The notes under the pieces: model-generated
The model's database searches: none
Seen by the model: the letters and a program-made list of their open reading frames with translations, nothing else
What the model was told of the DNA's origin: nothing
Assembly (NCBI GenBank): GCA_014338405.1
Contig: JTDE01000417.1
Location: 93,062-157,061 of the forward strand
Source: Paragonimus skrjabini miyazakii
Taxonomy: Eukaryota > Platyhelminthes > Trematoda > Plagiorchiida > Troglotrematidae
Reading direction: 5' to 3'
Length of the DNA stretch: 64,000 nt
Translations under genes and position numbers: made by a program
In this document: positions 35,640 through 47,842 of the stretch, one piece after another
Numbering within the stretch: the first letter of the stretch is position 1
How the letters are laid out: every line of letters begins with the position of its first letter

Positions 35640-36480
35640 AAAACGTGATCTGACCTTTCTTCTCCCTCGCCGATCATTACGGGAGCTCCTCAAGGATAAG
35701 TACTTGGTCCACTTCTGTTTCTAACGTACATCAATGACCTTCTTGATCTTGGTCCCAGCAAAGCTGTCCATTATTTTGACGACCAAAATATGTTGTCAAC
35801 TGACTACAGTCTCCCCCGAAACGGCAACACACGTGCACAAATGAAGCTCAAAGGGGAATACAGGAACCTATCTGTGATACATGTTTCATGGAGTGTAACG
35901 GATATCGCGAAAGTTGACCTTAAAAGAGACCTAGGGATTTGGCTGTCAACCGGTTTATCCTTTTCTTGTCACCACCAGATGGCCGCCAGAAAAGGATTTG
36001 GAACTCTTGGGATGGCAAAAAATAGTCCTTCTCCTCATAGACAGATATGCCTTCCAAACGCTTTATGGGTTCTATATAAAACCACTACTTGAGTGTGCTA
36101 ATCAGAAGGACTTATTAGCCAACGAGTCTCGTCTTAAAACTCTTGATCTCTATCCACTTGAGTTTCAAGCACTCTGCGGTGACTTAATCCAAACACACTT
36201 TCTTTAGCGCAGGACTCGTGCAACAATTCTTTAACACCAGAAGCTGATAACGGTCGAAGGGGTCACAATAAAAAGCTTTACAAGCTTCGATCCCAGACCT
36301 TTCTTAGGCAACAATTCTTCTCTTACAAGGTTATCAACCACTGGAACGACCTTCCATTAGAGGTCGTTAGCTGCTCTTCTAGGGACCATTTCACAGTGTT
36401 ATAAGATTCACACTTACTTAAGACGTTGTTAGATTGGTATTCCACTCTGCTTTTGGTACTTTTTGTAACCCCAAAATGTG
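35640..36480 (+). mobile_element. CR1/Jockey-like LINE, RT C-terminal part
   Basis: A second class of non-LTR RT is present. The reading gives GAPQG, a stop, then VLGPLLFLTYINDLLDLGP (motif B region), HYFDDQNM (motif C, FDD), then DLKRDLGIWLSTGLSFSCHH, GFYIKPLLECANQ, RLKTLDLYPLEFQALCGDLI and a trace of the C-terminal block (36280-36400). These blocks are in the order found in CR1/Jockey elements and differ from the RTE-like LINEs of this window. The 5' two thirds, with endonuclease and motif A, are absent. Stops and at least two frame changes show that it is dead. Confidence 0.85.
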
Positions 36481-39400
36481 ATGCTACACCCTGTTTTCAA
36501 TTATTGTTTTTCAGGTCAACAGTAAACTGCTGGATTTCGAAACGAAAAAACTGACCGGGTCCGGATACTTGAAGCCTACAGCCTAGAACCCGTGTATAAA
36601 TCACTTAAATCAGTCTTATCTTCATTGCATCCAGAATTATTGGGTAACCCTACTTTATTTGTAATAAATACTTAATGTTATCATTGGCCCTGTTAGCCAA
36701 AGTAATTGAATGATCATAAATTTGAGTTCAAATCCTTTACCGACCGAACGTAGAGACTCGTATGCATAGAACATCACATCCGTGGACAAAATTGCCGTGT
36801 TGTTCAGTTCGTATCGAAACTTTAATTTCTCACGTACGCATCGACAACCTATAGATCGGGGGAGAGAATAGTCAAACTCATCCGGAGTGGTCTTTCAGGA
36901 TCTGGTTCCGTGTGGGTGATGTATGCAGTGGGCGTGTGAGGGGGGTTGAACAGCGTTGGACCTATTAATCCATCTATTCGCTTCGACCTGGGGGTCACAT
37001 GCGGGTCAAGGTGACGCTCTCTCGGATGAATTCAAACCTTTGTCCCCAAGTTTGTTAGTTCATTCAGGCCCGGATAGGATAGATGGACTAAAATGTTCAT
37101 ATGTGTGCGTGCTTGCATGAGTTCACCATCTGGCTGACATGACAGTCATAGGAGCTCTCGCATCGACAAGAAACGGGTGACTGTATGTGTTTGCTGATCA
37201 AACTGTCTTGACACACTTTCCGGCAAAATGAACCCATAAAATCGCAAGATAAATTAGTTTAGTGAATGTTCACTGCGTCAGGTGTAAGCACAGTTATCAG
37301 CCTAGGTTGGTTTAAGTCAGATCTTCGCGCCTGCTTAGCAGTTTACTCTTCAAAAATAAACGAACGATCGCCCGTTTCATTTGCCTGAAAGAATCAACCG
37401 AGCATGCGCGATACAAGCGCGCTTTGCAGGACGGACGAAAGATGATCTCATATGCCTTTACCAAAAAGAGAGTTGTCACACCAGCCATCAGCCCATGACA
37501 GGAGCTTCATTCAACTTCAGTTGTTCAGTCGAGGTGTGGCTGTCAACCTCAGTCAGAAGCACTGGCCTTATTTTGGATAGACAGTGCTGAACTATTTGTC
37601 AGTCATGGACAGTCCGAAGTTCAAGTACGTGACAATCATGGCGAAACAATTCGTATATTTATTGTATCAACTTCATTATGAAAACGCACCGTAATAATGA
37701 CAAACATAGCTGTACGGATTTCTCTCAGTAACAGTACAATCTTCTATCCGATAGACTCTCCCGGATATAACTGCTGATTACAATGCTATTGTCACTGATC
37801 TTCCGGAATCCGACAGTGGTAAGATTCTATTCAAACGAGCTTCGTGACCCACTAGTACGCCGATTACTGGTTGACACTGTTTTTAATCCGTGGGTGCATA
37901 AGATTGCGGTGGGCATGTGAAGAAAAATGACTTGGCACCAGCATTAAAAAGTCTGTTCTCAACCGTAGCATCTATCAGAAGAGGGTGAATCCAGGCACGA
38001 AGTGCATAAGGCGTTCACCATGAAGACATAACATGTATATAAAACTGAACTGTCGCATTACTGCGCCGGGTAGAACATGGTGCTCTGATATGGACTAAGC
38101 TATTTTGGCCCGCGGTAAGGGTGGTAGCCCACGTTGGCTACTCATGCTACAATCGTTTGATCAGCCTGAGTAGTGTTGATGAGAAGGGGTCGAATATTTT
38201 AGTGAACACGTTTCAGGCAGTTTCATCCAGACTAAAAGATAAAATTCTACTACTGAAGTCTGTTGCCTAAACCACATGTGAGTGATACAGCATAGCAATA
38301 ATAATTTATCATCTGCGCGATTAAAATCGGAAGACTCTGTGTACCTCATTCGTACTTTTATCAGGTCACTATACACTGAACAGAAAAATATACGTCTGCT
38401 TAGTGTGGTAAACCGGTTCAAAGTGGTCATGTTACCTAGGCATGACGGTTCACCGGAGCTCAGAGTTTGTAGAGCAACGTGAACTTGCTTGGAGAGTAAA
38501 CCCCAACAATTAGGTATGAGTTCCAATCTTATATGTCTCTTCTGGTGTTCTTAGGTCTCAACCAAGTTTGTCCACGCCCACCCGACACAGGACAGGTCAG
38601 AACCCCAGCAATAACTGTGGACAAGTTTCCCACTTTCAGTTCACCCTAGAACTATGAAGAAATGCATACCCCTAAATAGAAAGAGGGACGTAGGTTATTC
38701 AGCCAACCCAAAACTGTACACTCCAGCCTCTACAGATGAATAGAAAAATCTCTGAATCAACGGGGCGTTCAGCCTACATGAAAAACTTATAATCGATTCA
38801 TCCTAGCTAACGAATGATAACCTTGGCTCATGGTTATTGCTGCAGGACTCACAGACAGGCTGCAAAGGCGAGTTTCTAAGCATACACGGTATAATCCTAA
38901 GAGGTAAAAACCTTCCGTGGAGTACATCCGTGTATCTTCCGTCGGAGTGTTTCGTCTTGAGGGAGCTTCATTCCATGTGATTGTGGTACCGTGTGTAGAG
39001 GAAGATGTCACTTTATAAGAAGCGCAAAAATAAGCCCGCACTAATGTTTAGTATGGGAACATAGTTAAAGCTGTCGGTAGTATCTCAATGCAATTACAGC
39101 ACCATATTGGGCCAAAGAAAACACTCTTTCTATCTGCCAACATCTGGGTTTTTCCTTTGGTGTATGCCGCAAGCCAAACATGATAGCAAATGGTACTATT
39201 CGCTCAAACTAAACAAAAACAAGGCAATTCGCACTAACTAATTTGAATTACACTCAGTCTGTGGCGGAGCCACGATGCGTGCTATAGCCACGCCAGTGTA
39301 GTTGTGAACGTTTCACTCGAATCAGCGGACAACATCATTATCATGTCCTAGTAGTCGTCTGTTTAGGGTTGGCTTGAACACTGGCTGGTCAGATCGATGT

Positions 39401-40252
39401 ATGAAGTCAGTCATCGGTATGACCAAGCTTTCACTTTGACAACCCATTCCAAACAAGGTCAACATAAGGCCTCTAAGCAGCCACAATGAATCAGGTTACT
39501 TTCATGATGGAAGCCATTAGTTCAATAGTTATTCTTTTACTGAAGCCATACTTTCGGTCTTGCGGTGCAGTAACATACAGTGTAATGTTTGGCATAGGCT
39601 GACAGACAGTTACCAGTTTTCATATAGCCCTGTTACTGGCATATGCCAACCATATCCTAGTAACAACCGGAACATTAAATTTCGATATATTGCGTAAACT
39701 TCACAAAACGACTACTGTCCAATCCTTATATGTGAGTCCACAACTGAACCAATGTAACACATTGTCGACGAAGACAACCGCGTTCTTGTGGTGGTTTGGA
39801 AAGTACAGTAGCTATAGGATTTCCCTTAGGAAATGTTTATGGGTTGAGTCACCCTTGTTTGGTGCAGCAAATAGTCAGGGACTAGGTTTGCCTCAACGAA
39901 CACATCCTGTGATAAAACTATATGACTATAAAACATTGGGTGAGTAACTTAAACACAGTATGTAGCAGTGCATCCACTTTTTGTCAGACTAGCTGTTCTG
40001 TTCTCATGTACAAACTGTGACAAGTTATATATCATGCATTTACCCCAAATAAGTTCACGACGGAAGTCGTAACAAAGACTGTTGAAAGAACAACACAGGT
40101 ACAACGACCCTCAAAATTCATCTAAACGAAACCAAAGTGGAGTCTCCTCATTGACGCCTAATGCTAGGAAGAACTAGCCGGAGCTGAAACCAACGTCTAT
40201 GTTGAGTTCCTTCTCAATCACCAAACAATGTGAGAAGGTCCCTACCTGACTC
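36481..40252. other. No recognised gene
   Basis: Frames reach about 121 codons (38161-38526, minus) but carry no known motif. No repeat match was found with confidence. The stretch ends at the assembly gap. Confidence 0.45.
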
Positions 40253-40352
40253 NNNNNNNNNNNNNNNNNNNNNNNNNNNNNNNNNNNNNNNNNNNNNNNN
40301 NNNNNNNNNNNNNNNNNNNNNNNNNNNNNNNNNNNNNNNNNNNNNNNNNNNN
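40253..40352. other. Assembly gap of 100 N
   Basis: Exactly 100 unknown bases, the usual placeholder for a gap of unknown size. It lies directly before a TATC microsatellite and a LINE tail, both of which make assembly hard. A frame drawn across it is an artefact. Confidence 1.
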
Positions 40353-40394
40353 TATCTCTATCTCTATCTATCTATCTATCTCTATCTCTATCTC
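40353..40394. repeat. TATC/TCTA microsatellite at the gap edge
   Basis: Interrupted TATC and TCTC units run for about 42 bases from the end of the gap. The true length is unknown because the array enters the gap. Confidence 0.9.
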
Positions 40395-40490
40395 TCCTTA
40401 AATAGGGTTTGTTTCTTCTTCTTCGTGGTTGTGTGGCAGTTAAGTATCAGTGTAAACCACTGATGTATTGCTGTCTATGATGATGAGTAA
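40395..40490 (+). mobile_element. LINE 3' end, type B, severely truncated
   Basis: Under 100 bp: TTAAATAGGGTTTG, CTTCTTCTTCGTGGTTGTG, TGGCAGTTAAGTATCAG and CTGTCTATGATGATGAG match the last part of the tail at 33060-33393 and at 59740-59815. More of it may be hidden in the gap. Confidence 0.8.
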
Positions 40491-43174
40491 CAACGATCAG
40501 AGCTGTCAAAAAGATGAGGCACGTTACGAAAGTCGAAATAGTTCAACAATTAATCGAGATGATTTGAATAGAACCTATTTAACTCATATGGTACGTCCAA
40601 ACTAAAAATAATCCCCTGGTCCACCATCTTTCACGGTCACAACTCTGCTAATGGTCACAGCCTTGGAAAATGGTGCCGACTAAGTAGTTTGTGAGGCATC
40701 ATGACTACCCAAACAAACTGGAGTTATGTGTTATCCTGAACTAACTGGCATGATTAATCTCTCAGAAAGTGACTTATTTTAAGCTAATAGTTTGTTTAGA
40801 CCCTTGTTCCTTGATATATGTACATTTATATATGTAGTTTTCAGCGCGTGATTTTTTGTGTTTGATGTTCGTGTGACTTACTTATCAGATTTGACATGGT
40901 CTTCGGAGGCAAGCTTCCAGTCAATTGCCTGAGGACAGTCCTATAAAGCGTTATCTGAACAGCCGAAATGATTACGATGTGACTATATAACCCAAAACTG
41001 TATGCTCATAAGAAGTTTTATTCCGTCCTTGGCCCATTGTAAACAACAATCAGCTTATCCTGTTATTCTGTTTACCAAGCACACGTGGTATAAGCCGCAT
41101 ATGGTTTGTCTAAATAAAGCTGCAGTATAGAATTACGGTGCCATTTTTGACTTCTCGTTGCACCCACAAAATGTAAGAAGACTAGATCTCGTTAGTGAGA
41201 AGCCTTGACTTTGAAACTGAAAAGAATAAAGCCGGATCGGGCTAACTTCGTAGGTCCGACCTGAAACACTGGAAGTCAGATTGCCTACAACTTAATGACA
41301 GTTATTTAGGTTACAAGTGAGATTAAAACAACATCTCCAGGGCCAAATATTTTCTGGTTTTCATCACCCGTTAATTCAATATTCATTTATGTACGCAAAA
41401 CGCAGTCAAATAACATCCACACCATAGCACCCGGTTAGCCGCCTCATCATCTAATGTTTCCAGCAAAGCACTAGGTGTCCTACATAAACATTCACTTGAC
41501 AGCTTAACACAAACTATATTTTTTAATGTTATGATTGTGTCCTACATTAAATAATAAACTAACCACCTTTTATCTCACATCAGGGATTCTGAGGCCTGCT
41601 AATGATAGACAGATTATCAAAGGATGAGATTTCATGTATACACAACTGTACCGGACGAAACAACCCTTGTTTGTAGTCCTTTACTAATCAAAGGGATTCA
41701 TGTCTGATACATAACTAGCTAAAGAATATGAGGAAAATTGAAGTTGGCTGTGATGACTCATTCGATCCTCAAGTTTGCCGAGATGGATTATTGGAATAAA
41801 AATGGCATGTCTGCCAAAAGTGTTATTTCATTCGAAAAATCATTGTCAGTCAATCAGGGATCAGTGTATCTAACACATCGATACTCTGAAGAACCTCGGA
41901 TTGGCTCACTTAAGTATTAGCCTAACAGGATGGACTGACAAGCAGATTAACTTTTCAGTGAAACTACACTGCTACACAGTAGTTTTCCCTTGGTAAACTG
42001 TCTTGCCTACACACTTTATTGGACCAAAATGACAAAGATCCCTAGAGTAAAATTTCATAAAGTCTGGCCACAAAAGCACGTGCGGTTAAATCAAAACAGA
42101 ACAAGAAATCAACAAAGCAGAACCTATCGGATTGGATGTATGGACAAGAAAGGAAAATATGCCAGAAGGATTATGTTATCTAATCGCCATACCCATAACA
42201 AATCGAATGATTCTTTTCTTAGTGTTTCGAAAAATCATGAAGAAGGCCTCGAAATATGTAATTCTGGGTCTATTTAGCTTAAGGTTTAGTTTGGCTGGCA
42301 AGGCTGGGTGTCTTTGTCAGATTCTGTGCAGATGCCTATAGATTATATTTTGGGTGTACACAAAGTCCACTAGTCCCATTCAACCCTGATATAAATTTAC
42401 GTCTAATCAAAGTGCACATAAAGTTTCCATCATTCTTCACAAACAATTCTTAGGGAAATTAAAGACAGTGATAGTTTTTATGTGTTCCCTTCTCTAAAAT
42501 TATTCACAGATGAATGTCACTTTGGTATAACAAGAATAAACAATATCGCCGCCAACATGTCGAGTGATTTGTTGCAAAATTTTCCGAAATTGATTGACTG
42601 GTTCACAGACTAGTTATGATTTAAGCTGTCACCTATGCGTCCGACCCATTTAGACATATAAAATTGCTGACGCCAAGATTGGAAGGCTGCTGTAAGTCAC
42701 AGTATTTACCGGAAAAATTATTTTCCCGTGCAATTTCGGGTTGTTGAGACAAAAAACTATTTTTCACGTGAATATTGGAATGCAATCAATGCTCAAAAAT
42801 GTTTCTGACTCGCAATTTGTGTCACTCATATATAATTGTGATCGCCTATTGAAACAGCTGTCGTTGCTATGACTACAGAATGTAACGTTTGGACGAAATT
42901 AAGGGCATGAAGAAGAAACGACAATGGGTTAACCCTGGGTGTACCGGATGCAGTAAAAACTCGGTGAGCTAGAATAATTAACGACACAGTGTGTTTAACC
43001 AATTAAAACGTTCTATCGGTTATTCCAGAACGTCTCTTGAGAGCAGTAAAAAGATGATAAATGAGAAAGTCACTTTTGTTGGACACGTTTTGCAAAACAA
43101 TCGAAGAGAAGCGGTTCGTTGTTATTAGGGAAAGGAATTTAAACAGCTAAGCAGAGTCTCAACAATTTGGATTC
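40491..43174. other. No recognised gene
   Basis: There are short frames only (up to about 95 codons at 41990-42277), without motifs or visible splice structure. No repeat match was seen. Confidence 0.45.
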
Positions 43175-43202
43175 CATATATATATATATATATCTGTATA
43201 AG

Positions 43203-43244
43203 TTGAAAAGTTTCGTTTATTAGTAAAACAGTTTCATTCCTCGT

Positions 43245-43280
<36 letters not shown>

Positions 43281-43324
43281 GGACGAGGAATGACACTATA
43301 TAACTGACAAACGAAACTTTTCAA
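43203..43324. repeat. TA-cored palindrome with 45-bp arms
   Basis: The left arm (43203-43247) starts TTGAAAAGTTTCGTTT and ends TCATTCCTCGTCCA. The right arm (43280-43324) is its reverse complement at 39 of 45 positions, with both outer 16 and inner 14 bases perfect. Between them lies a pure TA run of about 30 bases. A second shorter TA run (43176-43193) sits just to the left. Such a sequence can extrude as a cruciform. It may be a small non-autonomous foldback repeat with a TA target preference, or a microsatellite-seeded palindrome. Confidence 0.9.
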
Positions 43325-45292
43325 ATTTCAAGTGGACGCATGACAGGAGTTGGTCGCGATTTGGAAAATACCATGAAAACCCACACAATGAGTAGTCTAA
43401 AATGCAAAAGAGATAACGACACGCAGTGCATTCCAGGGTGCTCGTAAGTGCATGCGCACGCACACGTGTGTGCTTCATACGGTGGGGGGAAACTAGATAA
43501 CAGAGAGAAAACAGAATTCCCATCGTAGTAATTCTGTTCCACAGTGTTTAAGTGTGTTCTATCAACTGTCTCTGGCTTCTCTCATCCACCCATAAGTAGC
43601 AGTACGTTCACGTAGTGGTACGTTCAGGTGTAAAGTCTTCTGATCGGTTTACAGTCAATACCAGATTCCATTAGATCTGAATACAAAGCTTACCGGGCTG
43701 GATGAGGACTTGAATGTCGCACATTCATCGGTTTGTTGAATTCTGTTGAATTCATGACGCAAAACGGCCAAATGATTGACTGAATTTCTCTGTATTCTGA
43801 AAAAATTGGTTTGCTCTACCAGTCTGGACACACACTCTCACAGTGATATTTGGCGGATAACTTTCCAGGTCGCTGTGAATGCAAGATGCAATGTGTCGCT
43901 ATACTGTTAATAGGTGGATCATACGGGTGCGTGCATCTGCATACCCAACAGCATATTTTTACGAATTAATAAACAAAACGCGCGATCATCACAAAGACAA
44001 CTATATTTTGAAACATTTTTGTCAATAGTTTACTCAGTTTTGGGTGATGTTTATGGTTAACCGAAATACGCAGCAGTACAGAAACCGTACGTTGACTATA
44101 AGATTAGAATGCCTCTTGGTTCTACTTCGTAGTGTTGATGAGCACAATCCACCTCAAACCTTTGATACGCATTATTTATGAAAACAAAGGCATACGATGT
44201 TGTTCACAACGTCTTGCTGTGCGTTGTTATGCGTTGCTTATGACCGCCTTCGTTATCTACAACAAGAGTAATCTAAACCAGCACTCAAACCAAAATCCAG
44301 AGCCTGAGTACCCGACGACCTTAGTCATTAGGCTCTATTTTTTCGAGTGCCTGCTCAAAGGCGACATCCACAGGACTGATAACTAACTTCGTTCGTAAAA
44401 CAGAGGACTGTTGGTTCGAAACTCCATCTGATAAGCCCAATTAACAGCAAAACCCGTCGCCACAGAATGCCTAGCTGTATGAGTAGCACAGACTATTCTA
44501 ACCAACACTCCCTGTTTTGTGGTCGTATCCAGCGCAAATTGACAATTATAGTTGGATGAAACCAGTGAAAATATAGATATTGTTTGGTCGACCATAACGA
44601 GACAACAGGAAATGAGTGCGGAATTATAGTGTGATAACACTGAATAACAAACTTCGGATACGAAACTATTAACTCTAAAAGGGAAAAATAATTTCTATTT
44701 CCCAAAAGTGAAATCTGCATGCCACTTACCAAAGAGTTCAAAATCATATAACTCAATTTTACCAATCTTATAAACTTTCGTTTAAGCACTATGGCATCAT
44801 GATTGTGTCCCACAGTTGTTATGTAGAGTTTAAATCAAGGTCAAGTACAATCAAGCACAACATTTGATTTTGTGACTTTTTTGAATAGGACAGGTAAACC
44901 GCATGTAGCAGAGAATTGTCTTATTGAAACGTTAATATTACATGGCAGAAACAAAAATTACAAGATGGTTTTGATTTGCTTGTATAAGAATCCGATACTT
45001 GTTTCCCGTCTGATTTTACTAATTTCGGTTGTTCATAAAAAATAATTACCCCAAAAAGACCAAAAAGGCCACTGTGACTTTCCATGTCGTGGAAAGTTCC
45101 TGTTCTTTTTATAAATCCTGCTGGTAAAAGTTTTAACCATCGGGACTGGAAACTTACCTTTTATTCGTCGTACCATCGATGAGTCAAGGTACTCTGGAAT
45201 TTCTTCCGGTTCAGTGGACTCTGTACACTTGTTTTATCGACTAGAGTTATTAGCGTTATTTCTTTTAGATGAGACCCAATTGTGAAAAGTCA
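43325..45292. other. No recognised gene
   Basis: Overlapping short frames on both strands (at most about 106 codons at 44493-44813, minus) show no known domain. No further repeat was identified. Confidence 0.45.
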
Positions 45293-45373
45293 GGGCTTCG
45301 GCTGGATTTGAACCAGCGACAGAAACACCATGCCTCAACGCGGCAAGCGCTTTACCAGCTGAGCTACGAAGCC
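45293..45373 (-). tRNA. tRNA-like sequence, probable tRNA pseudogene or SINE head
   Basis: The minus strand has a perfect 7-bp acceptor stem (GGCTTCG with CGAAGCC) and a perfect T arm (GCTGG, TTCAAAT loop, CCAGC). The D-arm region is of A-box type (TAGCTCAGCTGGTAAAGC), with three of four stem pairs. The anticodon arm is abnormal: the best stem is offset by one (TTGCC with GGCAT), the loop reads GCGTTGA without the usual T before the anticodon, and the variable loop is about 11 bases. If GTT were the anticodon it would be Asn, but I do not trust that. The base after the acceptor is C, an unusual discriminator. Intact promoter boxes with a broken anticodon arm fit a tRNA-derived SINE head or a pseudogene better than a working tRNA. 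Confidence 0.6.
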
Positions 45374-46984
45374 ACGCCAGAAGCTCGAAAATTCCACATT
45401 TGAACTCGGTTAGTTATGGAAAATTAAACTATGACACGATTGTGTTATGTTTACACTATCCGTACGGGAATTCGTGGTTTTATCGTCCTATTCCAACGGG
45501 AAACACTAATTTACATATTAGAACTGGACAAAAAGTCTCTTTTAAATCGATATGATCAACCTCGACTTTTTGAGTATGCAGTAAGACACGGAGTGCATCA
45601 CAGATCTATCGACGAGTATTTGTTGTCTGCTTCATTGTTTACTAGTCTACCATGCATTATCTCTCTCTCTCTCTCTCTCCAGTTTTCCTTTCTCCTCATA
45701 GGGAGAATGGCATTCAACCAGCTTATTGGTCACCAAGCATCCAGTTCAAAGTGTAAACTGCCAAATTTAGCATCGATTTTCAAATAGATCCGCATTAGTC
45801 GTCGGGCCGTTTGACGGTTTAACGGGTTCACAAAGTTTCCGTGGACTCCGAAAACGCCTACAACTTTTTCGCAGCTGGTTTGCGTTCTTCCGTTTTTGAT
45901 TTTATTTTACATATTCTGAGATAGTAAAAATACTACCTCGTGTTTCTGAATGCTTTCAGGAAAAATAATAAGCTTTCCGTAAAAACTGATTTATGCACAG
46001 GAAGACAATTATGGTGCAATAAATGTTTCGTGCCCCATACAAATGGAGTGTTATATTGAAACTAGACAACAGGGTGCAGTGACTCAGACTGTTGGTTAAT
46101 ATTCTGTATGAACTAAACAAAATCAAAAACGTGGCTCGGTGCGACTAATTTCTCAACTCTCTACAACAAAATTTGTGAGAGTACCGACAAAACGCCGATC
46201 AGACTTGGTGTAACGATTGACTGAATTAAAAAAAGTCAGAAGCGCAAGCTTTGCTGGTAACGAAGTGATCATACTTCAGACAAGAGATTTGGAAACAATA
46301 TTTTGGAATCGTCTGATTTGGTAACTCATCGCTCTGAATAAGGTAATGAAATGAAAAACTGCAATCACCACCAAAACGACCGATCAATATTCACCTTCAT
46401 ATTTTGTGACAATGAGAGTGTGCGTTCTCAGAGCACACAGTATCAACGAACCAGTGAAGGGAACCTATAAAAAATTCATCCAAATCACGTGATATATTGA
46501 ATTCATACCGAGTTACTTGATAAACACGATGACACATAATAAGTTAAAATGAATACCAAGCACCATCGAGCTGACAACCATCACCATCTTTTGTTTGCGT
46601 TAAAGATTAACTTTGGTAGACCTTGAAAATAGGATTTTACTTTAGATTTGAAGAGAATGGGATGAATGGGAAAGAGATAATGAAAATTCACTCGTCTTAG
46701 CTCAGCCAGTGAACAAAAACCTGGCATCACATCTCAGACAGGCAAAAGGATTTGTGTGAGAACGAGTGGGACGACATCTAGAGGGCCAGTTCTTTACGGT
46801 TTTTAGCGTTTTGCTTCGTTTAAATGATAATATGTTGAAACAGTGACAACTTTTAAATCATCAAGTCACTGTTGTTCATAGGGTCTCCTTGCGCAAGTTT
46901 TGCGAGTCACGGGACGTTAGCATGGGAGACAAATGTGAATTACGATAGCTACCCTGTTGCCAGTCAACTTTAATACTAAGTTCG
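45374..46984. other. No recognised gene; short CT microsatellite
   Basis: A plus-strand frame of about 118 codons (45431-45787) has no recognised motif and is crossed by the CT run at 45660-45679. Nothing else was identified. Confidence 0.45.
45660..45679. repeat. CT dinucleotide run
   Basis: About ten CT units lie in a row, followed by CCAG. As a pyrimidine run before an AG it could act as a splice acceptor, but no exon is supported downstream. Confidence 0.9.
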
Positions 46985-47215
46985 AAATCATCATCGTCAT
47001 CATCATCATCATAGTAGCCATGAGCCTGACCAAAAGGTATTGTGGCTCGGGCCGCCGATCACCTCAACAGTGACGTGGAATATCCTAGAAGAAAACGTTA
47101 CTAAGAAGGTTGAAAATTAATAAAATAAGACTGAGCGGAAGAACCAGAACTGGTATGGATGCCGATACGCATTGACTGCAACACACCACCACCTCGGATA
47201 ACGTCTCTAAAATGA
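46985..47215 (-). repeat. LINE 3' tail, type A, minus strand
   Basis: On the minus strand this matches the tail of LINE copy 1 (2343-2583): GTTATCCGAGG, CATCCATACCAG, CTTAGTAACGTTTTCTTCTAG, CCACGTCACTGTTGAGGTGA, ending in a TGATGATGA simple repeat (46986-47010 on the plus strand). Only the tail is present, as expected of strong 5' truncation during target-primed reverse transcription. Confidence 0.85.
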
Positions 47216-47614
47216 CGATCAGCCCACTTCGGTCTCCACAGTCGCTCTAAATATATGTTTTCGAATCATTTTGGTTCGGAAGGACGCCATTATGTTAAGA
47301 AATTGCGTTAACTCCAGTTTGTTAACGGCTTTATTTGACAGCATCGTGAACACAAATAGCCTCAGCAGCCTAAGTAAAAATGAATGAAGACAGCAGTCAT
47401 GCAAAGTAAAAGTCAAAGAATCCGTTACTAAGGCAAACAAGCATTTCATACGACAGTCTCCCCGAGTTGTCTTGTGGCAGTTGCGTAATATTCGAGAAGA
47501 ATTTTGTCCTGCGCGCGCACCTGTCATCAGACGGTGAATTAGTCAGACAACTTGTAAGTAAATGCTGTAACGGATGACGGGTAGTTATATCTGCAAATTT
47601 CTGACAATTACAAC

Positions 47615-47842
47615 GATTACCAGTGAGTAGTTGGGAATTTTGTTAACTGCAAATAGAACGTCACCCAAATTTGATCGCGGCTTTTGCACCTCGATGGAAT
47701 TTCCAACTGGCCACTTTTGAAAAGTGGTACTAGACTCGAGTTTCACTTCTGTTAGGGCTAGCCAACAGCACATAATTTTATCCCGGTCAGGATTAGGACT
47801 GCAATCACAATTTCACGATGCGACCGTGTTGACTACTGTTCA
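47615..47842 (-). repeat. SINE-like copy, same family as 21323-21545
   Basis: On the minus strand the body matches copy A of the compound insertion: CTCGAGTCTAGTACCAC, a CTTTTCAAAAGTGG block, GGAATTCCATCGAGG and GATCAAATTTGGGTGACGT, ending in a tail whose plus-strand form GATTACCAGTGAGTAG matches GATTACTGACGAGTAG at 21724-21740. The tRNA-like head is more worn than in copy A. This copy shows that the family end is the CTACTACTCGTCAGTAATC-type sequence. Confidence 0.65.

Noticed and set aside
40062..40080. GAAGTCGTAACAAAG resembles the 3' end of 18S rRNA
   Set aside because: Only about 13 bases agree; the following conserved rRNA end and the preceding helix are absent, so it is chance.
40230..40463. 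Open frame running through the N gap
   Set aside because: An artefact of unknown bases and a microsatellite.
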